A DNA stretch of 46,632 nucleotides, taken from assembly GCF_036662795.1 (NCBI RefSeq), contig NZ_JBAFWZ010000026.1, positions 1 through 46,632 on the forward strand, read 5' to 3'. A program made the translations under genes and the position numbers. This document shows positions 9,037 through 17,904 of this stretch, piece after piece; the stretch's first letter is position 1, and each line of letters begins with the position of its first letter. The stretch is from Lysinibacillus_B sp036662795 (GTDB taxonomy: Bacteria; Bacillota; Bacilli; Bacillales_A; Planococcaceae). Under the pieces are notes generated by a model. It had not been told where the DNA came from. It saw only the letters and a program-made list of their open reading frames with translations, and did no database searches.

Positions 9037-10380
9037 TTATTTACCTAGCATGCTACGAATATGTTTGATATCTTGTTGCAGTTGTTGATCTTGTTTTAGT
9101 AAAGATGAAATTTTTTCGTGTGCATGAATAACGGTTGTATGGTCTCGTCCACCAAATTCTTCCCCTATTTTAGGTAAAGAGTGATCAGTTAGTTCGCGAG
9201 ATAAATACATGGCAACTTGACGTGGAAAAGCGATTGATTTTGTACGCTTTTTAGCCGAGAAATCTTCAAGTCGAATGTGAAAATGCTCTCCGACTGCATT
9301 TTGAATATCTAAAATAGATATCATACGTGGTTTCGAATTAGGCATAATATCCTTTAATGCTGTAGCTGCTAATTCAGGCGTTACATCTTCATTTACTAGT
9401 GAAGAATAGGCTACTACACGAATTAATGCACCTTCTAGCTCACGAATATTTGTATCTACTTGATTGGCAATGTATAGCATCACTTCATTTGGAATATCTA
9501 GGCCATCTGCTTTCGCCTTTTTTCGTAGAATTGCGATACGTGTTTCTAAATCCGGTGGCGCAATATCCGTAATTAGCCCCCATTCAAAGCGTGAACGTAA
9601 ACGATCCTCCAGTGTTGGAATTTCTTTTGGTGGCCGGTCACTTGAGATAACAATTTGCTTTGATTCCTCATGTAATGTGTTAAAAGTATGGAAAAATTCC
9701 TCTTGCGTCGATTCCTTACCTGCTAAAAACTGAATATCATCAATAAGTAGGACATCTACATTTCGATATTTATTACGAAAATCGATGGCTTTATTGTCAC
9801 GAATTGAATTAATAAATTCATTTGTAAATTTTTCAGAGGATAAATAGACAACCTTAGCATTTGGATTATGCTCAAGCACATAGTGACCAATTGCATGCAT
9901 TAAATGGGTTTTTCCTAGTCCTACTCCTCCATAAATAAAGAATGGATTATATGCCTTTGCAGGTGCTTCAGCGACAGCTAATGATGCAGCGTGTGCAAAA
10001 CGATTCCCAGACCCAATAACAAACGTATCGAATGTATATTTAGGGTTTAACATACCTGGTGAAATCTCATGATGATCCTGATTTTTCGCCTGAATTTTTG
10101 GCGCTGGTAAATCAAAGTCGTCTGCATCCTGATCTTTTTGAACAACAAATTTAATAAGTAAGTCTTCTCCAGTTAACTCAGTTAAAATGCCAGTAATTAA
10201 ATGAACATAGTGGTTTTCTAGCCAATCACGTGCAAAAGAGTTTGGTGCAGCTATCGTTACGTTTGTCCCCTTATAGGACAATAACTTTGTCGATTTTAGC
10301 CATGTTTCGAAGCTTGGTTTTGAAATTTTTTGTTCAACTTGTGCAAGGACGTTATTCCATAATTCTTCTAAATGTTCCAA
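9037..10380 (-). CDS. dnaA: Chromosomal replication initiator DnaA
   Basis: 447 aa from the chosen TTG start (B. subtilis 446). It is the AAA+ initiator that binds the DnaA boxes on both sides of its gene and melts oriC. Domain I reads EHLEELWNNVLAQVEQKISKP. Domain III has Walker A YGGVGLGKTH and Walker B VLLIDDIQFL. Domain IV ends with the DnaA-box-binding signature FGGRDHTTVIHAHEKI. An in-frame ATG exists at 10398 but has no SD and adds six residues. TTG at 10380 has GAAGGGA about 9 nt upstream and matches the family N-terminus. Box clusters upstream suggest autoregulation. Confidence 0.96.
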   Translation of the reverse strand: MEHLEELWNNVLAQVEQKISKPSFETWLKSTKLLSYKGTNVTIAAPNSFARDWLENHYVHLITGILTELTGEDLLIKFVVQKDQDADDFDLPAPKIQAKNQDHHEISPGMLNPKYTFDTFVIGSGNRFAHAASLAVAEAPAKAYNPFFIYGGVGLGKTHLMHAIGHYVLEHNPNAKVVYLSSEKFTNEFINSIRDNKAIDFRNKYRNVDVLLIDDIQFLAGKESTQEEFFHTFNTLHEESKQIVISSDRPPKEIPTLEDRLRSRFEWGLITDIAPPDLETRIAILRKKAKADGLDIPNEVMLYIANQVDTNIRELEGALIRVVAYSSLVNEDVTPELAATALKDIMPNSKPRMISILDIQNAVGEHFHIRLEDFSAKKRTKSIAFPRQVAMYLSRELTDHSLPKIGEEFGGRDHTTVIHAHEKISSLLKQDQQLQQDIKHIRSMLGK

Positions 10381-10551
10381 GCTTTTTCGTCCCTTCATGT
10401 GTTTTCTTTTTATAAGGCCCTGCTAAAATCATACTGATGAATTTTGCACTAGTTGTACCTTCCCCTACTAGTTGATTTTCTGCAAATTAGTAACAATATG
10501 ATTAGGCATAGCCTTATTAAAAAATGAATTGATTGTATTTATTTTTTATAA

Positions 10552-10560
10552 ATTATAACA
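10552..10560 (-). promoter_or_regulatory. Candidate dnaA promoter (extended -10)
   Basis: On the minus strand TGTTATAAT (10560-10552) is a perfect extended -10 element. No good -35 is seen. A perfect DnaA box at 10582-10590 would lie close to the -35 position, consistent with DnaA autorepression. Confidence 0.45.
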
Positions 10561-10581
10561 TGCATTCACATAATCACAGCT

Positions 10582-10880
10582 TGTGGATAAATAATATCCC
10601 AAAACAGTGTAAAATTCTGTCCACAGATTATTAACAACTGTGGATAATATATTTCCCAAGAAACTAGTCCACAAAAGAAAACATAGTTATCGTATCAAAA
10701 AAAACAAGTAATTTCAATACTTTAAGTAACTTATCCACATAGTAATCCGATATCCACTTTTTAGTTGTCCACAGGCTATTAGTTTGTGAAAAAGTTGTCA
10801 GTAAGGGGTGTGGATAATTTTTGATTCGGAAAAATATATCCACATTCAAATAAAAAGAAATTCGTTATAATTGTGGATAA
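10582..10880. other. oriC, upstream DnaA-box cluster
   Basis: Perfect 9-mer DnaA boxes lie at 10582-10590, 10639-10647, 10731-10739, 10809-10817 and 10872-10880. One-mismatch boxes lie at 10765-10773 (TTGTCCACA) and 10836-10844 (ATATCCACA). Two-mismatch candidates lie at 10617-10625 and 10665-10673. It lies between dnaA and rpmH, where B. subtilis has its incAB clusters. The gap 10400-11012 holds no gene: it contains this cluster, an AT-rich stretch 10500-10560 and the rpmH promoter. Confidence 0.93.
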
Positions 10881-10926
10881 ATAAAAAAGGCTGTAGGATT
10901 CATAAAAACATAGTTGTTATAAAGCA

Positions 10927-10956
10927 TTGACAAATAGACGGATTTTTATATATAAT
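10927..10956 (+). promoter_or_regulatory. rpmH promoter (sigma-A)
   Basis: TTGACA (10927-10932), an 18-bp spacer and TATAAT (10951-10956) form a consensus promoter. It is about 55 bp upstream of the rpmH ATG and just beyond the last DnaA box. Confidence 0.88.
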
Positions 10957-11012
10957 GTTCAGGTCTGTATGCAAAGGATATAAGAACTCTTATTATAGGA
11001 GGTGTAATATAC

Positions 11013-11147
11013 ATGAAACGCACATACCAACCAAAAAAACGTAAGCACAGCAAAGTACACGGTTTCCGCGCACGCATGAGCACAAAAAACGGTCGTAAAG
11101 TTTTAGCAGCTCGTCGTCGTAAAGGTCGTAAAGTTTTATCAGCATAA
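11013..11147 (+). CDS. rpmH: 50S ribosomal protein L34
   Basis: 44 aa, very basic: begins MKRTYQPKKRKHSKVHGF and ends RRRKGRKVLSA, the L34 pattern over its full length. It is a small structural protein of the large subunit. ATG with AGGAGGTG 9 nt upstream. It is the first gene to the right of oriC, driven by the consensus promoter at 10927-10956. A hairpin with a T tract follows and probably limits read-through into rnpA. Confidence 0.98.
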   Translation: MKRTYQPKKRKHSKVHGFRARMSTKNGRKVLAARRRKGRKVLSA

Positions 11148-11149
11148 GT

Positions 11150-11179
11150 CCACTGAGCCACATCAGTGGTCTTTTTTTT
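11150..11179 (+). terminator. rpmH/rnpA partial terminator
   Basis: CCACTGA (11150-11156) pairs with TCAGTGG (11163-11169), followed by a T run to 11179. rnpA has no evident promoter of its own, so the hairpin probably attenuates and adjusts the L34 to RnpA ratio. Confidence 0.75.
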
Positions 11180-11218
11180 CGTTAATTTTCATTTATATTG
11201 AAAAGATGGAGCTGGTGA

Positions 11219-11572
11219 ATGGTGAATAAACGCCAACGTATAAAAAAAAATGAGGATTTTCAAAAGGTGTTTAAAAAAGGTAAGTCATTTGCGAATCGCC
11301 AGTTTGTCGTATACTGTATGCGGAAGGAAGATCAGCAGGCGTTTCGTATTGGCTTATCGGTGAGCAAGAAAATAGGGAATGCAGTGACTCGAAATCAAAT
11401 AAAACGATACATTCGCCAAACTTTTCTTGAGTTGAAGGATGAAGTAAGGCAGGATATGGATTATGTTATTATCGCCCGACATCAGGCGGCCACATTAGAT
11501 TTCCACGAAACAAAGAAAAGTTTGGAACATGTTTTGAAGATAGCAAAGATAATAAAGAAAAAAGAGAAGTAA
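11219..11572 (+). CDS. rnpA: Ribonuclease P protein component
   Basis: 117 aa, basic. It is the protein cofactor of RNase P, which removes 5' leaders from pre-tRNA. The family core is present: NRQFVVYCM then IGLSVSKKIGNAVTRNQIKRYIRQTF, with the RNR-like motif of the central cleft as TRNQIKR. ATG 11219 is preceded by GGAGCTGG; the next codon, GTG, is an alternative start. It follows rpmH by 71 bp, the order seen in nearly all bacteria. Confidence 0.95.
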   Translation: MVNKRQRIKKNEDFQKVFKKGKSFANRQFVVYCMRKEDQQAFRIGLSVSKKIGNAVTRNQIKRYIRQTFLELKDEVRQDMDYVIIARHQAATLDFHETKKSLEHVLKIAKIIKKKEK

Positions 11573-11726
11573 TATTATCTGATATAGAAGGATAACTGTT
11601 TCTAGTTTGACGAAATTAAAGGAGAAACGGTTAGAATATCGAAACAATTAGTAGAGTGAAAGCAACCTTGCATGGTAAAATAATTTTTATAAATAAAATT
11701 GAATAGTTGCTCTAGGAGGAAGAAGG

Positions 11727-12497
11727 TTGAAGAAAAGACTTTGGGTTATTCTGTCACTTGTTTCAGTAGCACTACTGTTATCAGGATGTACAGAGTTCGA
11801 CAAACCAATTTCATCTGAAAGTAAAGGCTTTTGGAATGAATTTATTGTTTGGCCACTAGTATCGTTCATTAAGTATTTTGCAGATCTTTTAGGGACTTAT
11901 GCGTTGGGGATTATTGTTGTAACGATTATTATTCGTTTAGCAATTTTACCGTTAACAATTAAGCAAATTAAAAGCTCAAAGAAAATGCAAGAAATCCAAC
12001 CGAAGATGAAGGAGCTGCAAGCAAAGTATAGCTCTAAAGATGCGGTTACTCAGCAAAAGTATCAACAAGAAATGATGGCATTAATGCAATCTTCAGGCGT
12101 TAATCCGCTGGCAGGTTGTTTACCAATCTTAGTTCAAATGCCGATTTTAATTGGTTTCTACCATGCAATCAGCCGTATGAATGCAACACCAGAATTATTC
12201 CCTTTAGGAACATTCCTTTCAATCCCATTAGCAGAACCAAGTATTTTACTTGCAGTGGTTGCGGGGTTAATTCAGTTTGTTGTATTAATGACAGGTCCAG
12301 CAATTGATAATCCGCAAATGAAAATTATGATGTATATCATGCCGTTGATGATTATCGGTTTCGGTATTATATTACCGGCTGCATTATCTCTATACTGGGT
12401 AGTCGGAAATATTGTTTCTGTATTACAAAACCTTGCAATTTATAAACCTTGGAACAAAAAGAAAACGGAAGCTACTACTACAGGAGGAGCGAAATAG
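11727..12497 (+). CDS. yidC: YidC/Oxa1 membrane protein insertase (SpoIIIJ-type lipoprotein)
   Basis: 256 aa. It inserts membrane proteins with or without SecYEG; the B. subtilis orthologue SpoIIIJ is needed for forespore sigma-G activity. A signal peptide with lipobox LLSGC gives a lipidated Cys21. Five hydrophobic segments follow. The conserved intramembrane Arg is R70 in TIIIRLAILPLTIKQ. A basic cytoplasmic loop (KSSKKMQEIQPKMKELQAKY) and a basic tail are present. TTG start at 11727 with AGGAGGAAGAAGG upstream. Its stop overlaps the jag start by one base. Confidence 0.95.
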   Translation: MKKRLWVILSLVSVALLLSGCTEFDKPISSESKGFWNEFIVWPLVSFIKYFADLLGTYALGIIVVTIIIRLAILPLTIKQIKSSKKMQEIQPKMKELQAKYSSKDAVTQQKYQQEMMALMQSSGVNPLAGCLPILVQMPILIGFYHAISRMNATPELFPLGTFLSIPLAEPSILLAVVAGLIQFVVLMTGPAIDNPQMKIMMYIMPLMIIGFGIILPAALSLYWVVGNIVSVLQNLAIYKPWNKKKTEATTTGGAK

Positions 12498-13312
12498 TGA
12501 AACCAATTACGCAAATAGGCGCAACAGTCGATGAAGCGATCTCATTAGCGTTACAAAAGCTTGGCAAAACCCGTGAACAAGTAGATGTAGAAGTTTTACA
12601 AAAAGGTAAAAAAGGATTTTTAGGTTTTGGTGCGCGTGCTGCTGAAGTACGTGTCACAGTAAAAGAAGTTGTTCTTGCAGTTGAGGCTGAGGAAGAAGCA
12701 AAATCGGCACCACAGCAGGAAGAAGTTGCTCAAGGAAATGATACAGTGCCAAATCAGGACATTCCTAATGAGGTAGAAGATTCAGGACCACGCAATGAAC
12801 GTTACGGGGAAGAACAAGTTCAAGTAATGAATGAAGATCAACCTGTTCAACAACAAGAACAAAATCCTATTGAAGAAGCAAAGGCTTATTTACTAAGCAT
12901 AGCGAATGAAATGGGTGTTACAGATTTACAAATTCACACGATTACTGAAGGAAAGTACACATCATTTAAGCTAGAAAGTGAAAAGGCGGCGCTGCTAATA
13001 GGAAAGCGCGGTCAAACGTTGAATGCCTTACAGCAGTTAACTCAGCTTGTACTAAATAAAAGTGCTAAATCATTTATGCTGGTGAAATTAGATGTGGAAG
13101 ATTACCGTGAGCGTCGTCAGGCATCTCTTGAGCAGTTAGCAGAGCGTATGGCGGATAAAGCCATACGAACAGGCAAGAAGGTAGAATTTGAGCCTATGCC
13201 ATCGTACGAACGTAAAATTATTCATAACGCACTTGCGAATCGTTTAGATATTGAAACGTATTCCGAGGGTGTAGAGCCAAATCGTTATTTAGTAATCGAA
13301 TCAATAAAATAA
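12497..13312 (+). CDS. jag: RNA-binding protein Jag/KhpB (KH-R3H)
   Basis: 271 aa. The Jag-N domain (residues 1-50) shows GKKGFLGFGAR. A Gln/Glu-rich linker follows (about 70-125), then a KH domain with LLIGKRGQTLNALQQLTQL and a C-terminal R3H domain (PMPSYERKIIHNAL). The family binds RNA and affects cell elongation and division in Gram-positives. GTG 12497 is the start: it lies in TAGTG, overlapping the yidC stop, with AGGAGGAGC upstream. The frame extends back into yidC without a usable SD. Confidence 0.93.
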   Translation: MKPITQIGATVDEAISLALQKLGKTREQVDVEVLQKGKKGFLGFGARAAEVRVTVKEVVLAVEAEEEAKSAPQQEEVAQGNDTVPNQDIPNEVEDSGPRNERYGEEQVQVMNEDQPVQQQEQNPIEEAKAYLLSIANEMGVTDLQIHTITEGKYTSFKLESEKAALLIGKRGQTLNALQQLTQLVLNKSAKSFMLVKLDVEDYRERRQASLEQLAERMADKAIRTGKKVEFEPMPSYERKIIHNALANRLDIETYSEGVEPNRYLVIESIK

Positions 13313-13334
13313 ATACGCTCATACAGACAAATAG

Positions 13335-13372
13335 AAACGGTCTATTGCATTATGCGAATAGGCCGTTTTGTT
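13335..13372 (+). terminator. jag terminator
   Basis: AAACGGTCTATT (13335-13346) pairs with AATAGGCCGTTT (13357-13368) with one G-U pair, followed by a T-rich tail. It ends the rpmH-rnpA-yidC-jag unit. Confidence 0.7.
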
Positions 13373-13410
13373 GTTAGAAACGACGAGTGAATAACTGAAT
13401 ATTTGCATAT

Positions 13411-13454
13411 GAAAAACACATCTTTGCCTTAAATTGGGCTCGGATGTGTTTTTC
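13411..13454. terminator. Second hairpin after jag
   Basis: GAAAAACACATC (13411-13422) is a perfect 12-bp complement of GATGTGTTTTTC (13443-13454), with a 20-nt loop that can form a short inner stem. The T/A runs lie inside the stem, so it could act in either direction. It lies in the 291-bp jag-mnmE gap. Confidence 0.55.
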
Positions 13455-13563
13455 TAGCTGTTAATAGTCGAAATTACCAATGTAAATGGAAACGGCAATA
13501 CTTTAGATTTTATTAAAAATATGTTAGTCTAAATTGTTAGTAATAATTGTTCGGTTTAAAAAG

Positions 13564-13581
13564 TTATCCACATGTGGATAA
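13564..13581. promoter_or_regulatory. Head-to-head pair of DnaA boxes before mnmE
   Basis: TTATCCACATGTGGATAA is an 18-bp perfect palindrome made of two consensus DnaA boxes abutting back to back. It ends 22 bp before the mnmE ATG and 10 bp before its SD. Confidence 0.8.
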
Positions 13582-13603
13582 AGCTAAATCAGGAGGATGC
13601 AAC

Positions 13604-14989
13604 ATGGAATTTGATACTATCGCTGCGATATCCACACCAATGGGCGAAGGAGCTATTGCGATCGTTCGATTAAGTGGGGATGAAGCGATTCCCATTGCAG
13701 ATAAAATATTTAAAGCACCAAATGGCAAACGCCTAACAGAGGTAGCAACACATACAATTCATTATGGACATTTAATCGATCCAAAAACGAATGAAGTAGT
13801 AGAGGAAGTTATGCTTTCGTTAATGCGTGGACCAAAAACATTTACACGTGAGGATGTAATCGAAATTAACTGTCACGGCGGACTTGTGTCAGTTAACCGC
13901 GTTTTGCAACTCGTTTTACGAAGTGGAGCAAGACTAGCAGAGCCTGGTGAATTTACAAAACGTGCATTTTTAAATGGACGAATCGATTTATCGCAGGCAG
14001 AGGCAGTAATGGATTTAATCCGAGCTAAAACAGACCGTGCAATGAACGTGGCGTTAGGTCAAATGGATGGGAAACTGTCTCGACTCATTCATTCACTTCG
14101 TCAGGCACTGCTGGAAACATTGGCGCAAGTCGAAGTAAATATTGATTACCCTGAGTATGATGACGTTGAAGAAATGACTGTACCTGTGTTAATTGAAAAG
14201 TGTACGTGGGTACGTGACGAAATTATGAAGCTATTGCAAACGTCATCGCAAGGGAAAATTTTACGTGAAGGACTGTCAACCGTTATTTTAGGTCGTCCAA
14301 ACGTTGGGAAATCATCATTATTAAATAGCTTAGTTCATGAGAATAAAGCAATTGTTACTGATATTGCAGGGACAACTCGTGATATTATAGAGGAATACGT
14401 CAATGTGCGCGGGGTACCGCTTCGTCTTGTGGACACAGCGGGCATTCGCGAAACAGAGGATATTGTTGAACGAATTGGAGTAGAGCGTTCTCGTGAGGCA
14501 CTAAAAGGAGCAGATTTAATACTTCTCGTGCTAAATTACGGTGAAGCGTTAACGCCAGAAGATGAACGTCTATTCCAAACGATTCAGAGTATGGACTTTA
14601 TCGTTGTCGTAAATAAAACAGATATCCCTCAAAAAATTGATTTAAACCGTGTGAAGGAGCTTGCAGGTACTCGTCGTATCGTAACTACTTCTCTTTTAAA
14701 AGAGGAAGGAGTCATCGAGCTAGAGGAGGCTATTGCAGCATTATTCTTTGAGGGACAAATCGAAACGGGCGATTTAACATACGTATCAAATGCACGCCAT
14801 ATCGCCTTGTTGCACCAAGCTCATGCTACAGTGGAAGATGCACTGGCAGCAGCCCAGGCAGGAGTGCCGGTAGATATGGTTCAAATTGATGTAACGCGTA
14901 CGTGGGAGTTATTAGGGGAAATTGTCGGTGATACTGTGCAGGAAAGCTTAATTAATCAGCTCTTCTCACAATTTTGTTTAGGAAAATAG
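13604..14989 (+). CDS. mnmE: tRNA uridine-5-carboxymethylaminomethyl modification GTPase MnmE
   Basis: 461 aa (B. subtilis 459). With MnmG it modifies the wobble uridine of certain tRNAs. The N-terminal tetrahydrofolate-binding domain starts MEFDTIAAISTPMGEGAIAIVRLSG. The inserted G domain has G1 GRPNVGKSS, the G2 loop GTTRD and G3 DTAGIRE. The C-terminal catalytic motif is FCLGK, with the conserved Cys. ATG 13604 has AGGAGG upstream. The frame runs back to 13547 but through the DnaA-box palindrome. mnmG follows after 88 bp. Confidence 0.97.
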   Translation: MEFDTIAAISTPMGEGAIAIVRLSGDEAIPIADKIFKAPNGKRLTEVATHTIHYGHLIDPKTNEVVEEVMLSLMRGPKTFTREDVIEINCHGGLVSVNRVLQLVLRSGARLAEPGEFTKRAFLNGRIDLSQAEAVMDLIRAKTDRAMNVALGQMDGKLSRLIHSLRQALLETLAQVEVNIDYPEYDDVEEMTVPVLIEKCTWVRDEIMKLLQTSSQGKILREGLSTVILGRPNVGKSSLLNSLVHENKAIVTDIAGTTRDIIEEYVNVRGVPLRLVDTAGIRETEDIVERIGVERSREALKGADLILLVLNYGEALTPEDERLFQTIQSMDFIVVVNKTDIPQKIDLNRVKELAGTRRIVTTSLLKEEGVIELEEAIAALFFEGQIETGDLTYVSNARHIALLHQAHATVEDALAAAQAGVPVDMVQIDVTRTWELLGEIVGDTVQESLINQLFSQFCLGK

Positions 14990-15077
14990 AATGCGCTTAT
15001 AATTGGTTTAGTCTACTGGACCACAAGTAATCGCATTTCACTTAGATTGATTTTATAAATAGAAAGGAAGATACGGC

Positions 15078-16976
15078 ATGCCAACACAATATGAGGCAGG
15101 CACGTTTGATGTCATAGTAGTAGGTGCAGGTCACGCTGGTGCCGAGGCAGCTTATGCAGCTGCAAAAGCTGGTGCTAAGACACTAATGCTTACAATTAAC
15201 GTAGATATGATTGCATTTATGCCATGTAATCCTTCTGTAGGCGGCCCAGCAAAAGGAATTGTCGTGCGCGAAATCGATGCACTTGGCGGGGCAATGGGAA
15301 GAGTAATTGATAAAACACATATCCAAATGCGTATGTTAAATACAGGTAAGGGACCTGCTGTACGTGCATTACGTGCACAGGCTGATAAAGTACTGTATCA
15401 GCAAGAAATGAAACGAATTTTAGAGGAAGAACAAAACTTACAAATTCATCAGGCAATGGTAGATGAACTAATTATCGAAGAAGGAGAAGTACGTGGCGTA
15501 ATTACACAAATAGGTGCGATTTATCGTGCAAAGGCTGTAATTATTACAACAGGTACATTCCTACGTGGTGAAATTATTATCGGGGACTTGAAATATTCAT
15601 CAGGCCCGAACAATCAGCAGCCGTCCATTAAGCTGGCAGATAATTTAAAGGAAATTGGCTTTGATTTAGTGCGTTTTAAAACGGGGACACCACCTCGTGT
15701 GAATAGCCGTACGATTGACTATTCAAAAACAGAAATTCAGCCAGGGGATGATGTGCCTCGTGCATTTAGTTTTGAAACAACGGAATATATTATGGATCAG
15801 CTGCCATGCTGGTTAACATATACAAGTGAGGAAACGCATCAAATCATTGAAAACAACCTGCACTTATCTCCAATGTATTCAGGAATGATCAAAGGAACAG
15901 GACCACGTTATTGTCCTTCCATTGAGGATAAGGTTGTTCGCTTTAACGATAAACCACGTCATCAAATTTTCTTAGAGCCAGAAGGACGTAATACACGTGA
16001 GGTATATGTACAGGGCTTATCAACAAGCTTACCTGAACATGTTCAAAAGAAAATGATTGCGTCGGTTCCAGGGTTAGAAAAAGCTGAAATGATGCGTGCG
16101 GGCTATGCGATTGAGTATGATGCAATTGTGCCAACACAATTATGGCCAACACTTGAAACAAAGCAGATTAAAAATCTATATACAGCGGGTCAAATTAACG
16201 GAACATCTGGCTATGAAGAGGCAGCAGCACAGGGTTTAATGGCAGGGATAAATGCGGCTGCGAAAGTACTTGGTAAAGAAGAAGTTATTTTAAGTCGTTC
16301 AGATGCGTATATCGGTGTCCTAATTGATGATTTAGTAACAAAGGGGACGAATGAGCCGTATCGATTACTAACATCTCGTGCGGAATATCGTTTATTACTC
16401 CGCCATGATAATGCTGATCTTCGTCTGTTGGATATCGGCTATAAAATGGGCATGATTTCTGAAGAACGATATGCACGATTTAATGAAAAACGCACACAGA
16501 TCGAGTCAGAGCTTGCTCGTCTTCGTGATATTATTGTAAAGCCGAATGAAAAAACACAGGAAACAATTCGTTCTGTGGGTGGTACAGAGCTAAAGGATGG
16601 TATCCGAGCGTCAGATTTAGTAAAGCGTACGGAAATGAACTATGATTTAGTAGCGGGGTTAATTGAGCCTCTTGAAGTTGAACTTTCAGAAGAAGTACGA
16701 GAGCAAATTGAAATTCAGCTAAAATATGAAGGATACATTCAAAAGGCTCTGCAGCAAGTAGATAAATTAAAAAAGATGGAAGATAAAAAAATTCCAGAAA
16801 ATATCGATTATGACGCAATTTCAGGATTGGCGACAGAAGCTCGTCACAAGCTTAAAAATGTGCGTCCATTATCTATTGCCCAGGCTTCCCGTATTTCAGG
16901 TGTAAACCCTGCAGATATTTCAATTTTACTTGTTTATATTGAGCAAGGGAAAATTGCTCGTATAGCAAACGATTAA
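15078..16976 (+). CDS. mnmG: tRNA uridine-5-carboxymethylaminomethyl modification enzyme MnmG
   Basis: 632 aa, the family's usual length. It is the FAD-dependent partner of MnmE in the cmnm5U34 pathway. The FAD-binding motif is VVGAGHAGAEAAYAAAK (about residues 14-30). Signatures GGPAKGIVVREIDALGG, GTFLRGEIIIG and RAEYRLLLRHDNADLRL are present. The C-terminal helical domain ends LLVYIEQGKI. ATG with AAAGGAAG upstream. It lies between mnmE and rsmG. Confidence 0.97.
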   Translation: MPTQYEAGTFDVIVVGAGHAGAEAAYAAAKAGAKTLMLTINVDMIAFMPCNPSVGGPAKGIVVREIDALGGAMGRVIDKTHIQMRMLNTGKGPAVRALRAQADKVLYQQEMKRILEEEQNLQIHQAMVDELIIEEGEVRGVITQIGAIYRAKAVIITTGTFLRGEIIIGDLKYSSGPNNQQPSIKLADNLKEIGFDLVRFKTGTPPRVNSRTIDYSKTEIQPGDDVPRAFSFETTEYIMDQLPCWLTYTSEETHQIIENNLHLSPMYSGMIKGTGPRYCPSIEDKVVRFNDKPRHQIFLEPEGRNTREVYVQGLSTSLPEHVQKKMIASVPGLEKAEMMRAGYAIEYDAIVPTQLWPTLETKQIKNLYTAGQINGTSGYEEAAAQGLMAGINAAAKVLGKEEVILSRSDAYIGVLIDDLVTKGTNEPYRLLTSRAEYRLLLRHDNADLRLLDIGYKMGMISEERYARFNEKRTQIESELARLRDIIVKPNEKTQETIRSVGGTELKDGIRASDLVKRTEMNYDLVAGLIEPLEVELSEEVREQIEIQLKYEGYIQKALQQVDKLKKMEDKKIPENIDYDAISGLATEARHKLKNVRPLSIAQASRISGVNPADISILLVYIEQGKIARIAND

Positions 16977-16983
16977 TGACGAT

Positions 16984-17012
16984 GAGCGTTCGAGGATTCG
17001 GACGCTCTCTTT
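16984..17012 (+). terminator. Hairpin after mnmG
   Basis: GAGCGTTCG (16984-16992) pairs with CGGACGCTC (16999-17007) with one G-U pair and a 6-nt loop. Only a short TCTTT follows, so termination is probably partial and rsmG may be read through. Confidence 0.55.
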
Positions 17013-17036
17013 AACATGTAAATAAAGGAGATTGCC

Positions 17037-17753
17037 ATGAACGAACAACAATTTATTGAAGCTCTTCGTGAAAAAGGGATTGAGCTTACGGAGACTCAAA
17101 TTGCACAGTTTAAAAAGTATTTCGAGCTGTTAGTTGAATGGAATGAAAAAATGAACTTAACGGCCATTACAGATTTAGAGGGCGTCTATTTAAAGCATTT
17201 TTATGACTCTATTAGCCCGTCGTTTTATTTTGATTTTACAAAGGTAGTGTCTGTTTGTGATGTTGGAGCAGGTGCAGGATTTCCAAGTATACCTATAAAA
17301 ATCTGTTTCCCACACTTACATGTAACAATTGTCGATTCATTAAATAAACGAATTACATTTTTAAATCATTTAAGTGAAGAATTAGGATTGGAAAATGTTG
17401 CATTTGTTCATGCTCGTGCAGAGGAATTTGGTCAAAATGCGAAATACCGCGAACAGTTTGATGTGGTAACAGCTCGCGCGGTTGCCCGTTTATCGGTGCT
17501 ATCTGAGCTTTGTATCCCATTAGCAAAGCAAGGTGGCTCTTTTGTAGCCTTAAAGGCCGCAGCTGGTGCAGAGGAATTAAAGGATGCTAAAAAGGCAATC
17601 ACAACCCTTGGAGCGACTTTAAAAGAGGAATTTAAGTTTCTATTACCAGTTGAGGAAAGCGAGCGTTCACTATTTGTTTTTGATAAAGTGAAGCAAACAC
17701 CTAAAAAGTATCCTCGTAAACCAGGTGTACCAAATAAAACACCTATTCAATAA
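17037..17753 (+). CDS. rsmG: 16S rRNA (guanine-N7) methyltransferase RsmG
   Basis: 238 aa. It uses SAM to make m7G in the 530 loop of 16S rRNA; loss is known to give low-level streptomycin resistance. The SAM-binding core DVGAGAGFPSIPIKI is near residues 73-87, preceded by LKHFYDSISP. VVTARAVARLSVL and a basic C-terminus (PKKYPRKPGVPNKTPI) are family features. ATG with AAAGGAG upstream. It is the last gene of the mnmE-mnmG-rsmG group. Confidence 0.96.
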   Translation: MNEQQFIEALREKGIELTETQIAQFKKYFELLVEWNEKMNLTAITDLEGVYLKHFYDSISPSFYFDFTKVVSVCDVGAGAGFPSIPIKICFPHLHVTIVDSLNKRITFLNHLSEELGLENVAFVHARAEEFGQNAKYREQFDVVTARAVARLSVLSELCIPLAKQGGSFVALKAAAGAEELKDAKKAITTLGATLKEEFKFLLPVEESERSLFVFDKVKQTPKKYPRKPGVPNKTPIQ

Positions 17754-17904
17754 AAGAGGTATAATTTGCTTTTTTTAAGCATATACATTTATATTTATGA
17801 AATTTTGAATGAAATAAACATGCAATGAACTATGTACATTTCTGCTAGAATAAGAAATAATAATTATAATAAGCAAGATAGTTTCATAAAGGTGGTGCCA
17901 TTGG

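Noticed and set aside
10664..10849. 61-aa minus-strand frame within the oriC box cluster
   Set aside because: It runs through five DnaA boxes, has no SD and no recognisable family.
10946..11161. 71-aa frame antisense to rpmH
   Set aside because: Shadow of the Arg/Lys-rich L34 gene on the opposite strand.
12449..12496. N-terminal extension of Jag into yidC
   Set aside because: The SD and the TAGTG overlap place the start at GTG 12497, and family members begin there.
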